Shown: piece by piece, positions 8,858 through 18,296 of the stretch | Position numbering within the stretch: position 1 is the stretch's first letter | Layout of the letters: the number at the start of each line of letters is the position of its first letter | Assembly: GCA_002722255.1 (NCBI GenBank) | Contig: PBLD01000007.1 | Coordinates: 48,650 to 112,649, forward strand | Source: Winogradskyella sp. | GTDB taxonomy: Bacteria; Bacteroidota; Bacteroidia; Flavobacteriales; Flavobacteriaceae | DNA length: 64,000 nt | Reading direction: 5' to 3' | Notes under the pieces: model-generated | Database searches by the model: none | What the model saw: only the letters and a program-made list of their open reading frames with translations | What the model was told of the DNA's origin: nothing | Translations under genes and position numbers: made by a program

Positions 8858-9793
8858 ATGACGCGTTTCTTTTATATAGTTTTTGCCCTTCTACTTTTAA
8901 CTGCCTGTGACGATGGAGATATTTTTACTGTAGACCTTGTATTTGACAAGGAACTAGATATATGTACCAATAACACAGAGTCTTTTCAAATCTACGATAC
9001 TAGAGAAGATCCTAGTGAATCGCTATCTTTAATAATACCTCGTAGTAGCGGTGAAGAATATCCGTTTACAGAGCCTACACCTATTGATGAACCGATACCT
9101 TTTACTATTAACGGATCATCTATTCGATTTTTATATAGAACCTATAACAGAACTCTAACTACTGATGAGTTATGTGATGCTATACCAGCATCTGATTTAA
9201 CAATTACCAATGATTATGAGGCTCCCTCTGGAACTGCTTTTGCAACAGTAACTATTGAGGATGATGATAACGATGGTATCCCTTCAGATTTAGAGGGCAG
9301 AGGTGAGATGGATGAAAATGGTGATTTTCCAAATGCTCAAGATTGGGATTTAGATGGCACTCCGGATTATTTAGACCAAGATGATGATAACGACAATGTA
9401 CCAACTATAAACGAGATAAATACTGACGATATTGATGGTGATGGAGATCCAACTAACAACTTAGATACAGATGGAGATGGTAATCCTGATTATTTAGATG
9501 AAGATGACGATGGTGATGGTGTAAATACTATTTTAGAAGATGAAGACCAAGATATGAACCCTCGAAACGACCTTAATGTTGGTCCTGATGGTGTTACAAT
9601 AATACCTCATTATTTGAACACACTAGAAACGACAGACCATGGTAATCCTGGCTTAACAGATACTAATATTTACACAAGAACAGTAACTATAAATTTCTTA
9701 ATTATAGACTTTAATCTTGAAATATTGTCTTCTGATGCTATAGATTTTGGCACTTTAACCTACTCGTTTAATTTGCCAGACGATGAAGACTAA
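8858..9793 (+). CDS. Lipoprotein with Asp-rich calcium-binding (TSP3-like) repeats
   Basis: A lipoprotein signal peptide ends in the lipobox LLTAC (residues 13-17), so the protein is anchored in an outer or inner membrane leaflet. The middle, about residues 130-225, is made of Asp-rich motifs such as DDDNDGIPSDLEG and DTDGDGNPDYLDEDDDGDG, the pattern of thrombospondin type 3 calcium repeats. The flanking parts look like beta domains without a name I can give. The function is not known. Its TAA stop overlaps the convergent Smr gene by 4 bases. Confidence 0.85.
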   Translation: MTRFFYIVFALLLLTACDDGDIFTVDLVFDKELDICTNNTESFQIYDTREDPSESLSLIIPRSSGEEYPFTEPTPIDEPIPFTINGSSIRFLYRTYNRTLTTDELCDAIPASDLTITNDYEAPSGTAFATVTIEDDDNDGIPSDLEGRGEMDENGDFPNAQDWDLDGTPDYLDQDDDNDNVPTINEINTDDIDGDGDPTNNLDTDGDGNPDYLDEDDDGDGVNTILEDEDQDMNPRNDLNVGPDGVTIIPHYLNTLETTDHGNPGLTDTNIYTRTVTINFLIIDFNLEILSSDAIDFGTLTYSFNLPDDED

Positions 9794-10341
9794 GGTTCTA
9801 TATTCTGAAAAATTCTGACTTCTGTAGCACCTATACCATAGGTTTTATAGTCTGCATCATAAAACTGAATATTGTTGTAGCGCCCTAAAAGTGTTTCTAG
9901 CTCTTGTCTCAGTACTCCTTCTCCAACTCCATGGATAAAAACCATTTTAGGGATACGCTTACGAATAGCAAATTCTAGTTGTCTTCTGGCTGTGTCTAAC
10001 TGCAAGTTCATCATATCAAAATTAGTCATGCCTTTTGTAGAATCTGTAAGTTGATGTATGTGTAGATCGACTTCAAATTTAGGTGCATGACGCTCCTTTG
10101 GCTTAATTGAGGGTGATATTTTACGCTTAGGAATTTCCTTTTCTCTTTTTACCGATTCAATATCAGCATCATATATAGCATTATCTAATTTTTGATTAGA
10201 TGACACTACCATTAATTCGTTTTTTTCAAAGTGAAACTCAAAACCATTAGTATCTTCAATCGTTATGGTAGTCCCAGAAACTTTAGTAACAGCACCTCTT
10301 ATTGCATCATCAATAGTTTCAACAATATCACCTTTTTTCAT
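9790..10341 (-). CDS. Smr-domain protein
   Basis: The C-terminal half (about residues 90-180) is an Smr domain, the nuclease fold found at the end of MutS2: VDLHIHQLT near its start and VFIHGVGEGVLRQEL in the centre. The first 50 residues form a small beta-rich domain (KKGDIVETIDDAIRGAVTKV) seen in stand-alone Bacteroidetes Smr proteins. MutS2 ATPase parts are absent, so this is not MutS2. It overlaps the upstream small membrane gene by 14 bases and is translated with it. The substrate, nucleic acid of some kind, is inferred from the family. Confidence 0.87.
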   Translation of the reverse strand: MKKGDIVETIDDAIRGAVTKVSGTTITIEDTNGFEFHFEKNELMVVSSNQKLDNAIYDADIESVKREKEIPKRKISPSIKPKERHAPKFEVDLHIHQLTDSTKGMTNFDMMNLQLDTARRQLEFAIRKRIPKMVFIHGVGEGVLRQELETLLGRYNNIQFYDADYKTYGIGATEVRIFQNIEP

Positions 10342-10555
10342 CGTCCTCTATTGGTTCTGATTTTACAAAAGAATCTTCCTCCTGGTTTTCAAACTTGCTC
10401 GGTATATTTCTTGATGTTCTGTAGATTCCAAGCATTAAGCATACAATACCTGCTATTAACAAATAGGTATTTTGATTTCCTCCTGCTTGAGCATAGACTG
10501 CTATAACTCCACCTCCAATGATAAAAATAAGATTGATTAGCCTAGAAATATTCAT
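10328..10555 (-). CDS. Small two-helix membrane protein
   Basis: I do not recognise a family. The 75 residues hold two hydrophobic helices (about 7-25 and 31-45) and a charged, acidic cytoplasmic-type tail. A good -7 box lies 22 bases upstream. The 14-base overlap with the Smr gene implies translational coupling. Confidence 0.78.
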   Translation of the reverse strand: MNISRLINLIFIIGGGVIAVYAQAGGNQNTYLLIAGIVCLMLGIYRTSRNIPSKFENQEEDSFVKSEPIEDDEKR

Positions 10556-10576
10556 ATTTTACGAAATAATTATATA

Positions 10577-10584
10577 CAAAAGTA
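10577..10584 (-). promoter_or_regulatory. -7 box for the membrane protein/Smr unit
   Basis: TACTTTTG on the minus strand fits TAnnTTTG, 22 bases before the start codon at 10555. Confidence 0.45.
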
Positions 10585-10644
10585 AGGCAAACAATAGTTA
10601 TTTTTATATTATCTGGTATAAATGTAAATGGTTAATTTAGCTTT

Positions 10645-10944
10645 ATGTTTCCACTTATAAAAAGTCTAGAAGATTACATGCTACCTTGTGTTATAAAAGA
10701 ACACTATGGTTTTGACTGTATTGGTTGCGGTTTACAACGTTCAGCATTATTTTTTATAAAAGGTCAGTTCATGGATGCATTTTTAATGTATCCTGCACTT
10801 TATCCTATGCTACTGTTTTTTGTTTTTCTTATTTTTGATATGTTCAAAAAAATAGAGAATAGTGAAAAAATGAAGCTAGGCTTAGCAAGTTTAATACTCA
10901 TCGCTGCGGTTACTAACTATATTTTAAAACTATTTTTTAACTAA
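10645..10944 (+). CDS. DUF2752 membrane protein
   Basis: A 99-residue protein with the DUF2752 signature: a short helix, then a Cys-containing motif GFDCIGCGLQRSA (about residues 23-35), then two further hydrophobic segments. Members are small inner-membrane proteins of unknown function in Bacteroidetes and other phyla. It is followed after 12 bases by the CCC-motif membrane gene on the same strand, so the two are likely one unit. Confidence 0.82.
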   Translation: MFPLIKSLEDYMLPCVIKEHYGFDCIGCGLQRSALFFIKGQFMDAFLMYPALYPMLLFFVFLIFDMFKKIENSEKMKLGLASLILIAAVTNYILKLFFN

Positions 10945-10956
10945 TTAATTTAATTC

Positions 10957-11319
10957 ATGCAAAAACTCAACACAACATTAGTTTATATTTTATCTGTAGT
11001 AGGAATAGTATGTTGTTGCATCTATGGTTTGGGTACAATTTCGGCAATTGTGGCTATTATAATTGCTACTCAAGAACTTAAAAAATATAATGCCAACCCA
11101 GAAGAATACAGTAATGGCGTTGCGATGAAAAATGCCAGAATATTTGGTATTGTATCACTTTTTATCTCTTTTATTGGACTTGGCTTTACTATATGGGTTT
11201 TACTTAATCCATGTGAATTCTTTGATTGGTATATAGGGCTATTTGAAAACAACCCTAACATTCCTAAAGAAAGTCTTGAGCAAATCTATGAAGCGGCAGA
11301 AAGAGCTGGTTGTAGATAA
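10957..11319 (+). CDS. CCC-motif membrane protein
   Basis: A 120-residue inner-membrane protein. Its first helix carries the consecutive cysteines CCC (about residues 18-20), followed by YGLGTISAIVAIIIATQELKKY and a second helix at about 60-85. This is the layout of the family called CCC motif membrane protein, common in Flavobacteriia and of unknown function. A strong terminator follows 18 bases later. Confidence 0.82.
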   Translation: MQKLNTTLVYILSVVGIVCCCIYGLGTISAIVAIIIATQELKKYNANPEEYSNGVAMKNARIFGIVSLFISFIGLGFTIWVLLNPCEFFDWYIGLFENNPNIPKESLEQIYEAAERAGCR

Positions 11320-11336
11320 AAAACAAAAGCTAAAAA

Positions 11337-11359
11337 AACCACGATATTAAATCGTGGTT
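11337..11359 (+). terminator. Bidirectional terminator between the CCC-motif gene and rocD
   Basis: AACCACGAT and ATCGTGGTT form a perfect 9-bp stem around ATTAA. It is flanked by an A-run on the left and a T-run on the right, so it can work for both converging genes. Confidence 0.88.
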
Positions 11360-11379
11360 TTTTTTAATCACTATAATTA

Positions 11380-12657
11380 TTATTCAAACTCTTGAAGCGT
11401 TTTTGTAATTATTGCTACACATTCTAATAATTGATCTTCAGTCATTACTAAAGGTGGTGCAAATCTTATAATGTTACCATGTGTTGGTTTTGCTAATAAA
11501 CCGTTGTCTCTGAGTTTTAAACAAATATTCCAAGCTGTATCGCTATCTTCATCATCATTAATAACAATAGCGTTCAACAAACCTCTACCTCTAACTGAAT
11601 TTACAATAGTACTTTCCTTAATGTACTTATTCATTTCTTCTCTAAAAATCTTCCCTAACAAATCTGCATTTTCAGCCAAATTTTCTTCTTTTACAACCTC
11701 AAGAGCTGCAATAGCAACTGCTGCCGCAATTGGATTACCACCAAAAGTACTTCCATGATTTCCAGGCTGAATAACATTCATAATTTCATTATTTGCCATT
11801 ACTGCAGACACTGGATACAAGCCACCACTTAAAGCTTTTCCAAGAACCAAAATATCTGGTTTTACATCTGGTGTACCAGAACAATCTTTCTTTTCACAAG
11901 TACAATTACCGCAAGTTGCAAGTAATCTACCTGTACGTGCTATTCCTGTTTGCACTTCATCTGCTATAAAAAGAACATTATATTTTTCACAAAGTGCTTT
12001 TGCTTCTTTTAAGTAGTTTTCACTTGGCACGTATACACCAGCTTCACCTTGTATTGGCTCTACCAAGAAACCTGCTACATTAGGATTGCTGCTAAGCACA
12101 TCTTCTAATGCTTTTAAATTATCGTACTCAATCTTAATAAAACCATCTGTGTAAGGTCCAAAGTTTTTACGAGCTACTGGATCATTAGAAAATGATATAA
12201 TAGTAGTTGTTCTTCCGTGGAAGTTATTTTTACAAACAACAATTTCTGCTTTGTTTAAGTCTATTCCTTTTACTTCATAAGCCCATTTTCTACAAAGCTT
12301 TAAAGCTGTTTCTACAGCTTCTGCTCCAGAATTCATCGGCAACATTTTATCGAACTTAAAATACTCTGTTGCATATTTTTCATAACGACCTAGCATATCG
12401 TTATAAAACGCTCGGGAAGTTAACGTTAATCGTTGTGCTTGTTCTGTCATGGCATTTACAATCTTTGGATGACAATGCCCTTGATTTAATGAGGAATAAG
12501 CCGATAAAAAGTCGTAATACTTTTTACCCTCTACATCCCAAACGAAAACTCCTTCTCCTTTACTAAGTACTACTGGTAAGGGATGATAATTTTGTGCACC
12601 ATACTTATTTTCTAGTGCCATCGCTTCTTGCGACGAAATGTGGTCTAAAACAGCCAT
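11380..12657 (-). CDS. rocD: Ornithine aminotransferase
   Basis: PLP enzyme that converts ornithine and 2-oxoglutarate to glutamate semialdehyde and glutamate. The 425 residues show the family N-terminus ([19 protein letters not shown]), the [11 protein letters not shown] cofactor motif (about 107) and the PLP lysine in LGKALSGG (about 282). An unusual segment with four cysteines ([11 protein letters not shown], about residues 243-253) lies just before the lysine region. It looks like a small metal-binding or disulfide insert, which I believe is shared by other Bacteroidetes RocD proteins. The gene stands alone and faces the terminator at 11337. Confidence 0.93.
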   Translation of the reverse strand: MAVLDHISSQEAMALENKYGAQNYHPLPVVLSKGEGVFVWDVEGKKYYDFLSAYSSLNQGHCHPKIVNAMTEQAQRLTLTSRAFYNDMLGRYEKYATEYFKFDKMLPMNSGAEAVETALKLCRKWAYEVKGIDLNKAEIVVCKNNFHGRTTTIISFSNDPVARKNFGPYTDGFIKIEYDNLKALEDVLSSNPNVAGFLVEPIQGEAGVYVPSENYLKEAKALCEKYNVLFIADEVQTGIARTGRLLATCGNCTCEKKDCSGTPDVKPDILVLGKALSGGLYPVSAVMANNEIMNVIQPGNHGSTFGGNPIAAAVAIAALEVVKEENLAENADLLGKIFREEMNKYIKESTIVNSVRGRGLLNAIVINDDEDSDTAWNICLKLRDNGLLAKPTHGNIIRFAPPLVMTEDQLLECVAIITKTLQEFE

Positions 12658-12886
12658 TTTAAAAAATCTTTAAAAAATTAAACGTAATACCAAGCCAAGA
12701 TTTAATAATTACAAATCTCGCTTAGCGATTTCCTACTCTACCTTTATTCTTTCAAAGACTTACGCATCCACGTGTAGAAGTTATGGTGAAGTCTCGAAAA
12801 AGCAGCGTGGGAGAGAAATCATCCCTAGATGTGTGCAAATTAATAAATATTTGTGAAATTTCTATCTCAAAGTTGATATCAAATTC

Positions 12887-12919
12887 TTTGAAGCTATTAC
12901 TAAAATGCAACTATATTTG
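12887..12919 (+). promoter_or_regulatory. Promoter of rlmD
   Basis: TTTG at 12887-12890, a gap of 21 bases, then TATATTTG at 12912-12919: a full match to the Bacteroidetes housekeeping consensus. The predicted leader before the ATG at 12938 is only about a dozen bases. The stretch from 12658 to here has imperfect inverted repeats (for example AGACTT with AAGTCT) but nothing I can name. Confidence 0.65.
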
Positions 12920-12937
12920 CAGACTAATTCACAATAA

Positions 12938-14389
12938 ATGCCAAGACGAGAACGAAACAAGTTTGTTAAACGCGGAGAGACTATTGAAATCTTAATTGAA
13001 GATTATGCCTTTGGTGGTAAAGGCATTGGCCGTATAAGAAATGAACATGGCGAATTTGTAGTTTTTGTTCCCAATACATTACCAGGACAATTGGTAAAGG
13101 CTCAGGTCAAAAAATCGAGTAAAAAATATGCTGAATGTAAACTACTTGATGTTTTAAAACCTTCGGAGAATGAAGTAGAAATGCCTTACCAAGATATTCC
13201 TGGCGCGCCTTATATTCAGTTGCCAATTAATAAACAGCACGACTACAAAAAGCAAAGTACCTTAGAGCTTTTTAAGCGTATTGGTAAAGTGAAAGATATT
13301 GAAACCAAATTTGATGAATTTGTAAGTTCCCCAAACACGTTTCATTATCGCAATAAAATGGAATATGGTTTTTCTGCTATTGGATACGATCGTGAAGCCA
13401 AAACAGATGTAGACGAGTTTACTTTAGGCTTTAAACGTCGTGGTCTTTGGTGGTGTGGCGATAACCTAAATAGTGATTCGGGCTTATTTGATACAGAGCT
13501 AGAAAACCACCTTAAAACTATAAGAGTTTATTGTGAAAATACAGGATTAGAACCGTGGCATGCTCCAAAAAAGGAAGGTTTCTTTCGCTATTTTGTGGTT
13601 AGAAAATCTTACAAAACCAATCAACTACTTTTCAATTTAGTAACCTCATCTTATAATTTAGATAAGTTTGATTTAGATGCATTTGCTAAGTATTTAGTTG
13701 AATTATTTGGAGATAGAGTTGCTGGATTATTACACACCATTAATGATGAAATTGGAGATAGAACTATTGCTACTACAGGAAGCATCCGTTTAATCTACGG
13801 TGAAGATAAAATCGTTGAAGAACTATTAGGTCTTAATTTTGAAATTAGCATGAAAAGCTTCTTTCAAACCAATCCAAAATGTGCCGAAAAATTATATTCT
13901 AAAGTAGTGGACTACGCTTTAGAAAACAAAGATGCTATAGACAACACAATTGTTCTCGATTTATTTTGCGGTACCGGAACTATTGGACAAATTGTTGCGA
14001 GCAAATCTAATAACGCAAAAATTGTTGGTGTGGATATTGTGGCTTCAGCAATTGAGGATGCAAAAGAAAATGCCAAACGAAACCATATAGAAGGTTTAGA
14101 ATTTTATGCTGCAGATGTAGGTAAGTTCTTAACAGAGCATCCAGAATTCAAAACTAAAATTAGAACTATTATTTTAGACCCAGCAAGAGCTGGTATTGCG
14201 CCAAAAACCTTAAAAAAAATAATAAACCTAGATGCAGAACGTTTGGTTTATGTATCTTGTAACCCAGCCACACAAGCCAGAGATACAGAGCAATTAATGC
14301 AAGCTGGCTATGAGATAAAAAAGCTAAGTCTTGTGGATCAATTTCCACATACAGCGCATATTGAAACTGTGGTTTTGTTTGAAAAATAA
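12938..14389 (+). CDS. rlmD: 23S rRNA uracil-C5 methyltransferase, RlmD/RumA type
   Basis: Class I methyltransferase that makes 5-methyluridine in 23S rRNA. An N-terminal TRAM RNA-binding domain spans about residues 1-65 (DYAFGGKGIGRI). The SAM site is VLDLFCGTGTIG (about 345) and the catalytic cysteine lies in YVSCNPATQARD (about 440). The length of 483 is normal. Family members differ in the target uridine, so the exact base is an inference. It is followed without a gap by two genes for exported proteins of unknown function. Confidence 0.9.
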   Translation: MPRRERNKFVKRGETIEILIEDYAFGGKGIGRIRNEHGEFVVFVPNTLPGQLVKAQVKKSSKKYAECKLLDVLKPSENEVEMPYQDIPGAPYIQLPINKQHDYKKQSTLELFKRIGKVKDIETKFDEFVSSPNTFHYRNKMEYGFSAIGYDREAKTDVDEFTLGFKRRGLWWCGDNLNSDSGLFDTELENHLKTIRVYCENTGLEPWHAPKKEGFFRYFVVRKSYKTNQLLFNLVTSSYNLDKFDLDAFAKYLVELFGDRVAGLLHTINDEIGDRTIATTGSIRLIYGEDKIVEELLGLNFEISMKSFFQTNPKCAEKLYSKVVDYALENKDAIDNTIVLDLFCGTGTIGQIVASKSNNAKIVGVDIVASAIEDAKENAKRNHIEGLEFYAADVGKFLTEHPEFKTKIRTIILDPARAGIAPKTLKKIINLDAERLVYVSCNPATQARDTEQLMQAGYEIKKLSLVDQFPHTAHIETVVLFEK

Positions 14390-14392
14390 TTG

Positions 14393-14944
14393 ATGAAAAA
14401 GTTAAAATTTATAATCCTATTTCTTTTAGTGGTGCTTATAAGTTGCGAACGCGACGATATTTGTGCCGAAACCACACCAACAACACCTCGCCTTTTGGTA
14501 GAGTTTTATGATGTTAACGAGCAGGAAGATCTTAAACCTGTAACGCGTCTAACAGCCTATGGTGAAGGCCTAGCTGATAATCCCACAAATGATAATACTG
14601 AGGGCACACTTATTTACAATACCAATTCAACATCATTAGAATTACCACTAATTATTGGAAATGAAGGTGAAATAACTACATCGCGTTTTATTTTAGAAAA
14701 AGATACTAACCTTAGACTTGATGAAAATGTAAACACAAATTCAAACATAGATGTTGTTGAAATTGCTTATGAAACAGAGTTTGTTTACGTATCTAGAGCT
14801 TGCGGTTATAAGAGTATATTTAAAAACATACAATTAAGCTTTGATACTTCAGATGATGGAGCTTGGATTAGTGGAATTGAACTTATTGACACAGTCGAAA
14901 TAGTAGAAAATGAAAACACAGTACATGTACGCATCTTGCATTAA
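14393..14944 (+). CDS. DUF6452-type lipoprotein
   Basis: Start chosen at the ATG at 14393, three bases after a possible TTG. The product of 183 residues has a lipoprotein signal with lipobox LISC and then CERDDIC, typical of the DUF6452 family of Bacteroidetes. The rest looks beta-rich, with no catalytic motif visible. It starts 3 bases after rlmD and overlaps the next gene, so the three are one operon. The function is unknown. Confidence 0.8.
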   Translation: MKKLKFIILFLLVVLISCERDDICAETTPTTPRLLVEFYDVNEQEDLKPVTRLTAYGEGLADNPTNDNTEGTLIYNTNSTSLELPLIIGNEGEITTSRFILEKDTNLRLDENVNTNSNIDVVEIAYETEFVYVSRACGYKSIFKNIQLSFDTSDDGAWISGIELIDTVEIVENENTVHVRILH

Positions 14945-15665
14945 GAGTATTATTATACTCCTATTGTTTTCTACAATAGTTATAGCTCAAGACAAAAAGA
15001 AAACCGTAAAGGACACTCTAATATACAAACAAAAATATGGTCTTCGTTTGGGTGCAGACATTAGTAAACTAGCACGTACCTTTTTTGATGATGACTATAC
15101 AGGAGTTGAAATTATGGGAGACTATCGTCTTACCAAACGCATTTATTTAGCTGGTGAGCTAGGAAATGAAGAATACACCTTAGAAAACGAAGTTTTAAGT
15201 AATACTACAAAAGGAAGTTATTTTAAAGGTGGAATTGATCTTAATTTCTACAAAAACTGGCTAGATATGGAAAATATGATCTATGTTGGCTTTAGAGGTG
15301 GCGCCAGTACATTTATTCAAACTTTAAATAATTATAGCATATATAATGTCTATAATCAATATTGGAATGAGCAATTTAATGTTGAAGAAGGTACAGAGTT
15401 TTCTGGTCTTACGGCAATTTGGGCAGAAATTATTGTGGGTATAAAAGCCGAATTGTTTAATAATTTTTACGCAGGTATCAATGCGCAACTTAAAGGCTTA
15501 ATCACCGAAACGGCACCCGATAATTTTGAAAATCTCTACATACCTGGTTTTAATCGTACTTACGACAGTGGTCGTTTTGGCGTTGGCTTTGGATTTAACT
15601 TATCGTACTTAGTACCTATCTTTAAGAAAGACAAGGTTGTTGTGCAGGAAAAGGAAGAAGAATAA
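14910..15665 (+). CDS. DUF6048-type outer-membrane beta-barrel protein
   Basis: The 251-residue product begins with a signal peptide ending IVIAQ. Alternating aromatic strands (for example YGLRLGADISKLARTF, IMGDYRLTKRIYLAGELG, FGVGFGFNLSYLVPIF) are typical of a small outer-membrane barrel. The layout fits DUF6048, which is usually found beside DUF6452 as here. The first ATG overlaps the previous gene by 35 bases. A second ATG at 14925 would also keep the signal peptide. Confidence 0.8.
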   Translation: MKTQYMYASCIKSIIILLLFSTIVIAQDKKKTVKDTLIYKQKYGLRLGADISKLARTFFDDDYTGVEIMGDYRLTKRIYLAGELGNEEYTLENEVLSNTTKGSYFKGGIDLNFYKNWLDMENMIYVGFRGGASTFIQTLNNYSIYNVYNQYWNEQFNVEEGTEFSGLTAIWAEIIVGIKAELFNNFYAGINAQLKGLITETAPDNFENLYIPGFNRTYDSGRFGVGFGFNLSYLVPIFKKDKVVVQEKEEE

Positions 15666-15727
15666 TTAACAGCTGGTTAAACATTCAACAAAAATCCATA
15701 TCTTTTCTTTATCTAAAATCAACTCTT

Positions 15728-16252
15728 ATGGATAAAGAAGAAATTGCAAATCTTATAGATGCGAAGCATTCTGAGTTAATCAGTTGGTTAGAGCAACAAC
15801 CTAATGAAACCTGGTCACAAGGTCCTGACGGGAAATGGACGCAAGGGCAACAAGGACTACATCTTTTACAAAGTATCATTCCACTCAATAACGCCTTAAG
15901 CCTTCCAAAATTTCTAATCCGTTATAAATTTGGAAAAGCCAACAGGTCAGTTAGAGATTACGACACTATTGTTAACCGATATCTCGAGCGTTTAAAAGAT
16001 GCCAAAGGAAAAACATTTAAAGGTTCGCAAAACATGAAGATTCCTGGGATTGATGAAAAACAATACATCCTCAACCGATTACAAACCGAAAGTAAAAAGC
16101 TACAATACAAAACAAAAAAGATAAGTGACAAAAACTTAGATAAACTAATTCTACCACATCCTCTTATGGGTAAAATGCCAATCCGAGAAATCATTATGTG
16201 GACTGCATATCACGTTGAACATCATACTCAAATTCTAAAAGAAAATGATTAA
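15728..16252 (+). CDS. DinB-family protein
   Basis: A 174-residue protein of the DinB/YfiT four-helix metal-binding fold. It has an N-terminal helix (IANLIDAKHSELISWLEQ), a His in GLHLLQSIIP (about 44) and a C-terminal cluster WTAYHVEHHTQIL (about 157-170) that supplies the typical metal ligands. Members include thiol-dependent transferases, but the substrate here cannot be read from sequence. The stop and the next ATG overlap in TAATG, so the following lipoprotein gene is coupled. Confidence 0.82.
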   Translation: MDKEEIANLIDAKHSELISWLEQQPNETWSQGPDGKWTQGQQGLHLLQSIIPLNNALSLPKFLIRYKFGKANRSVRDYDTIVNRYLERLKDAKGKTFKGSQNMKIPGIDEKQYILNRLQTESKKLQYKTKKISDKNLDKLILPHPLMGKMPIREIIMWTAYHVEHHTQILKEND

Positions 16253-17169
16253 TGTCTAAACTAAATTTAATCACATTCATTATATGTTTATTAATGGTTA
16301 CTTCTTGTTCTTCTCAAAAAGAAAGAGCTGAAGATATTATAATGAAGTGCCTTTACGAATCATATGAAGATAATGGTGTAGAATTCAAACAAGCAATGGT
16401 AGATTATGAAAACTTACTGATTCAACAAGAATTTTTAAAAGGTAAATCTGGTAAAAACTACAAAGAAGCTATTGGTTTGTTAATCGAGAATGAAGGTGCA
16501 GAATATTTACCATCGATTTCATTTAATGGTTTTGTTAGTGCCAAGGTACAACCTAATGTCCTCAAACTAATTGAATGTCAGAAAGTTTTCATTGACTCTT
16601 CTATGTATGATTTTACTAAGCTAAATGCTATTAAAAAAACAGTAGAAAATCAAACTTCTTATTCTAATATGAATCCAAACTCTATTTTAAGAAGTATGGA
16701 CTCTATACTTACTGAAAATGATTATGAAAACTATTATTACAAACTTCAAACATTCAACATTTTATCCCTTTTTGAATTAGATAGAGGGCTCTTAAGAACT
16801 TTACCTAAGATAAATGATGATTCTACAAAAGAGAAAGATTTGTCCAATGCTTTGTCTATTTATATTGACGAAAAGAATACAATTTTTATCAATGATGAAA
16901 AATCTAGCCTAAAAGAAGTTAGAAAAACAGTAAGAAATTATTATACAGAAAACACTTCAAAATCCATAGTTACTCTTAATCATAAAAGTGGAACCAGCTA
17001 TGCAGAATATATAGCCGTACAAAATGAAATCACAAATACAATTAATAGCTTACGAGATAAACTTGCCCTAAAACTTTACAAGAAAAATTTAGACAGCTTA
17101 ACTAGAGAAGAGCTTACTACAATCAAAGAGAAATACCCTCTAAACCTTATAGAAAAAAGCCTTGATTAG
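16252..17169 (+). CDS. Lipoprotein of unknown function
   Basis: Not recognised. The lipobox VTSC follows a hydrophobic segment, so it is an exported lipoprotein of 305 residues. The rest is mostly helical and charged, with no motif I can name. It is translationally coupled to the DinB gene upstream. Its TAG stop abuts the convergent purC stop with no base between them. Confidence 0.75.
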   Translation: MSKLNLITFIICLLMVTSCSSQKERAEDIIMKCLYESYEDNGVEFKQAMVDYENLLIQQEFLKGKSGKNYKEAIGLLIENEGAEYLPSISFNGFVSAKVQPNVLKLIECQKVFIDSSMYDFTKLNAIKKTVENQTSYSNMNPNSILRSMDSILTENDYENYYYKLQTFNILSLFELDRGLLRTLPKINDDSTKEKDLSNALSIYIDEKNTIFINDEKSSLKEVRKTVRNYYTENTSKSIVTLNHKSGTSYAEYIAVQNEITNTINSLRDKLALKLYKKNLDSLTREELTTIKEKYPLNLIEKSLD

Positions 17170-18123
17170 TTAAACGTTTTTCAAATATCCCAAAACATTA
17201 GCCTCTATCCTACTCTGAATATCAGATACATCAGCTTTCTGAAAAGTTTCACCAGTAATATTTTCGTATAGTTCAATATAACGCTCACTTACAGTTTCTA
17301 TATAATCATCGCTCATAAATGGCACTTCTTGACCTTCTTTACCTTGAAAACCATTAGAAATTAACCACTGACGTACAAACTCCTTAGACAATTGCTTTTG
17401 TGCCTCACCATTATCTTGACGCTCTTGGTAACCATCTGCATAGAAATAACGAGAAGAATCTGGTGTGTGGATTTCATCAATCAATACAATTCTTCCATCC
17501 TTGGTTTTCCCAAATTCGTATTTTGTATCAACAAGAATTAAACCTCGTTTCTCAGCAATTTCAGTTCCTCGCTGAAATAATTTTCTGGTGTAGTCTTCTA
17601 ACACTACATAATCCTCTTCAGAGACTATGCCACGTTTTAAAATATCTTCTCGTGATATATCCTCATCATGGTCTCCCATTTCTGCCTTTGTTGCAGGTGT
17701 TATAATTGGCTCAGGAAATTTATCATTCTCTTTCATTCCTTCTGGCATTGGCACACCACAAAGTAAACGTTTACCTGCTTTATATTCTCTGGCTGCATGG
17801 CCAGACATATAGCCACGAATTACCATTTCAACTTTAAACGGTTCACATAAGTGACCAACTGCTACATTAGGATCTGGTGTTGCTACTAACCAATTTGGCA
17901 CCAAATCTTCGGTATCCTTCATCATTTTGGTCGCAATCTGATTAAGAATTTGCCCTTTATAAGGTATTCCCTTTGGCATTACAACATCAAAAGCGCTTAA
18001 TCTATCGGTAGCAATCATTACCAATTGCTCGTCATTTATATTATAAACCTCTCTTACTTTTCCTTTATAAACACTTTTTTGATTTGGAAAGTTGAAATTG
18101 GTGTCTGTAATTGTGTTATTCAT
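17170..18123 (-). CDS. purC: SAICAR synthase (phosphoribosylaminoimidazole-succinocarboxamide synthase)
   Basis: Purine biosynthesis: it joins CAIR and aspartate with ATP. The 317 residues are of the longer SAICAR synthase type. Signatures are YKGKVREVY at the ATP site (about 19), [16 protein letters not shown] (about 35-50), [16 protein letters not shown] (about 108) and [11 protein letters not shown] followed by [13 protein letters not shown] (about 195-225). The start lies 64 bases downstream of the structured element that follows phoH. It is an isolated purine gene here. Confidence 0.95.
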   Translation of the reverse strand: MNNTITDTNFNFPNQKSVYKGKVREVYNINDEQLVMIATDRLSAFDVVMPKGIPYKGQILNQIATKMMKDTEDLVPNWLVATPDPNVAVGHLCEPFKVEMVIRGYMSGHAAREYKAGKRLLCGVPMPEGMKENDKFPEPIITPATKAEMGDHDEDISREDILKRGIVSEEDYVVLEDYTRKLFQRGTEIAEKRGLILVDTKYEFGKTKDGRIVLIDEIHTPDSSRYFYADGYQERQDNGEAQKQLSKEFVRQWLISNGFQGKEGQEVPFMSDDYIETVSERYIELYENITGETFQKADVSDIQSRIEANVLGYLKNV

Positions 18124-18186
18124 TTTATTTAGCTTTTAGCTTTTGGGTATTAGCTATTAGTTTGTTGTGCTTATTACATTTAGTTT

Positions 18187-18287
18187 GAGCCCTAGCCCAG
18201 AGTGAAGCGACATCCTTTTTATTTGGTGGCTGAGCGTAGTCGAAGTCAGCAAATAAAAAGATATAGCGGAAAGCTGGAAATAGCTCC
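18187..18287 (-). repeat. Structured intergenic element between phoH and purC
   Basis: A nested palindrome: GAGC/GCTC at the ends, CTTTTTATTT (18215-18224) pairing with AAATAAAAAG (18251-18260), and GCTGA/TCAGC inside with a loop related to GCGTAGTCGAAG. From general familiarity I believe related elements recur in flavobacterial intergenic regions, but I could not verify this. It could be a mobile palindrome, a terminator of phoH or a structured RNA. Confidence 0.6.
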
Positions 18288-18296
18288 TAATAAAAA

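Noticed and set aside
12783..12995. 70-codon frame before rlmD
   Set aside because: It overlaps the start of rlmD and its promoter, has no family resemblance, and its composition is that of non-coding DNA.
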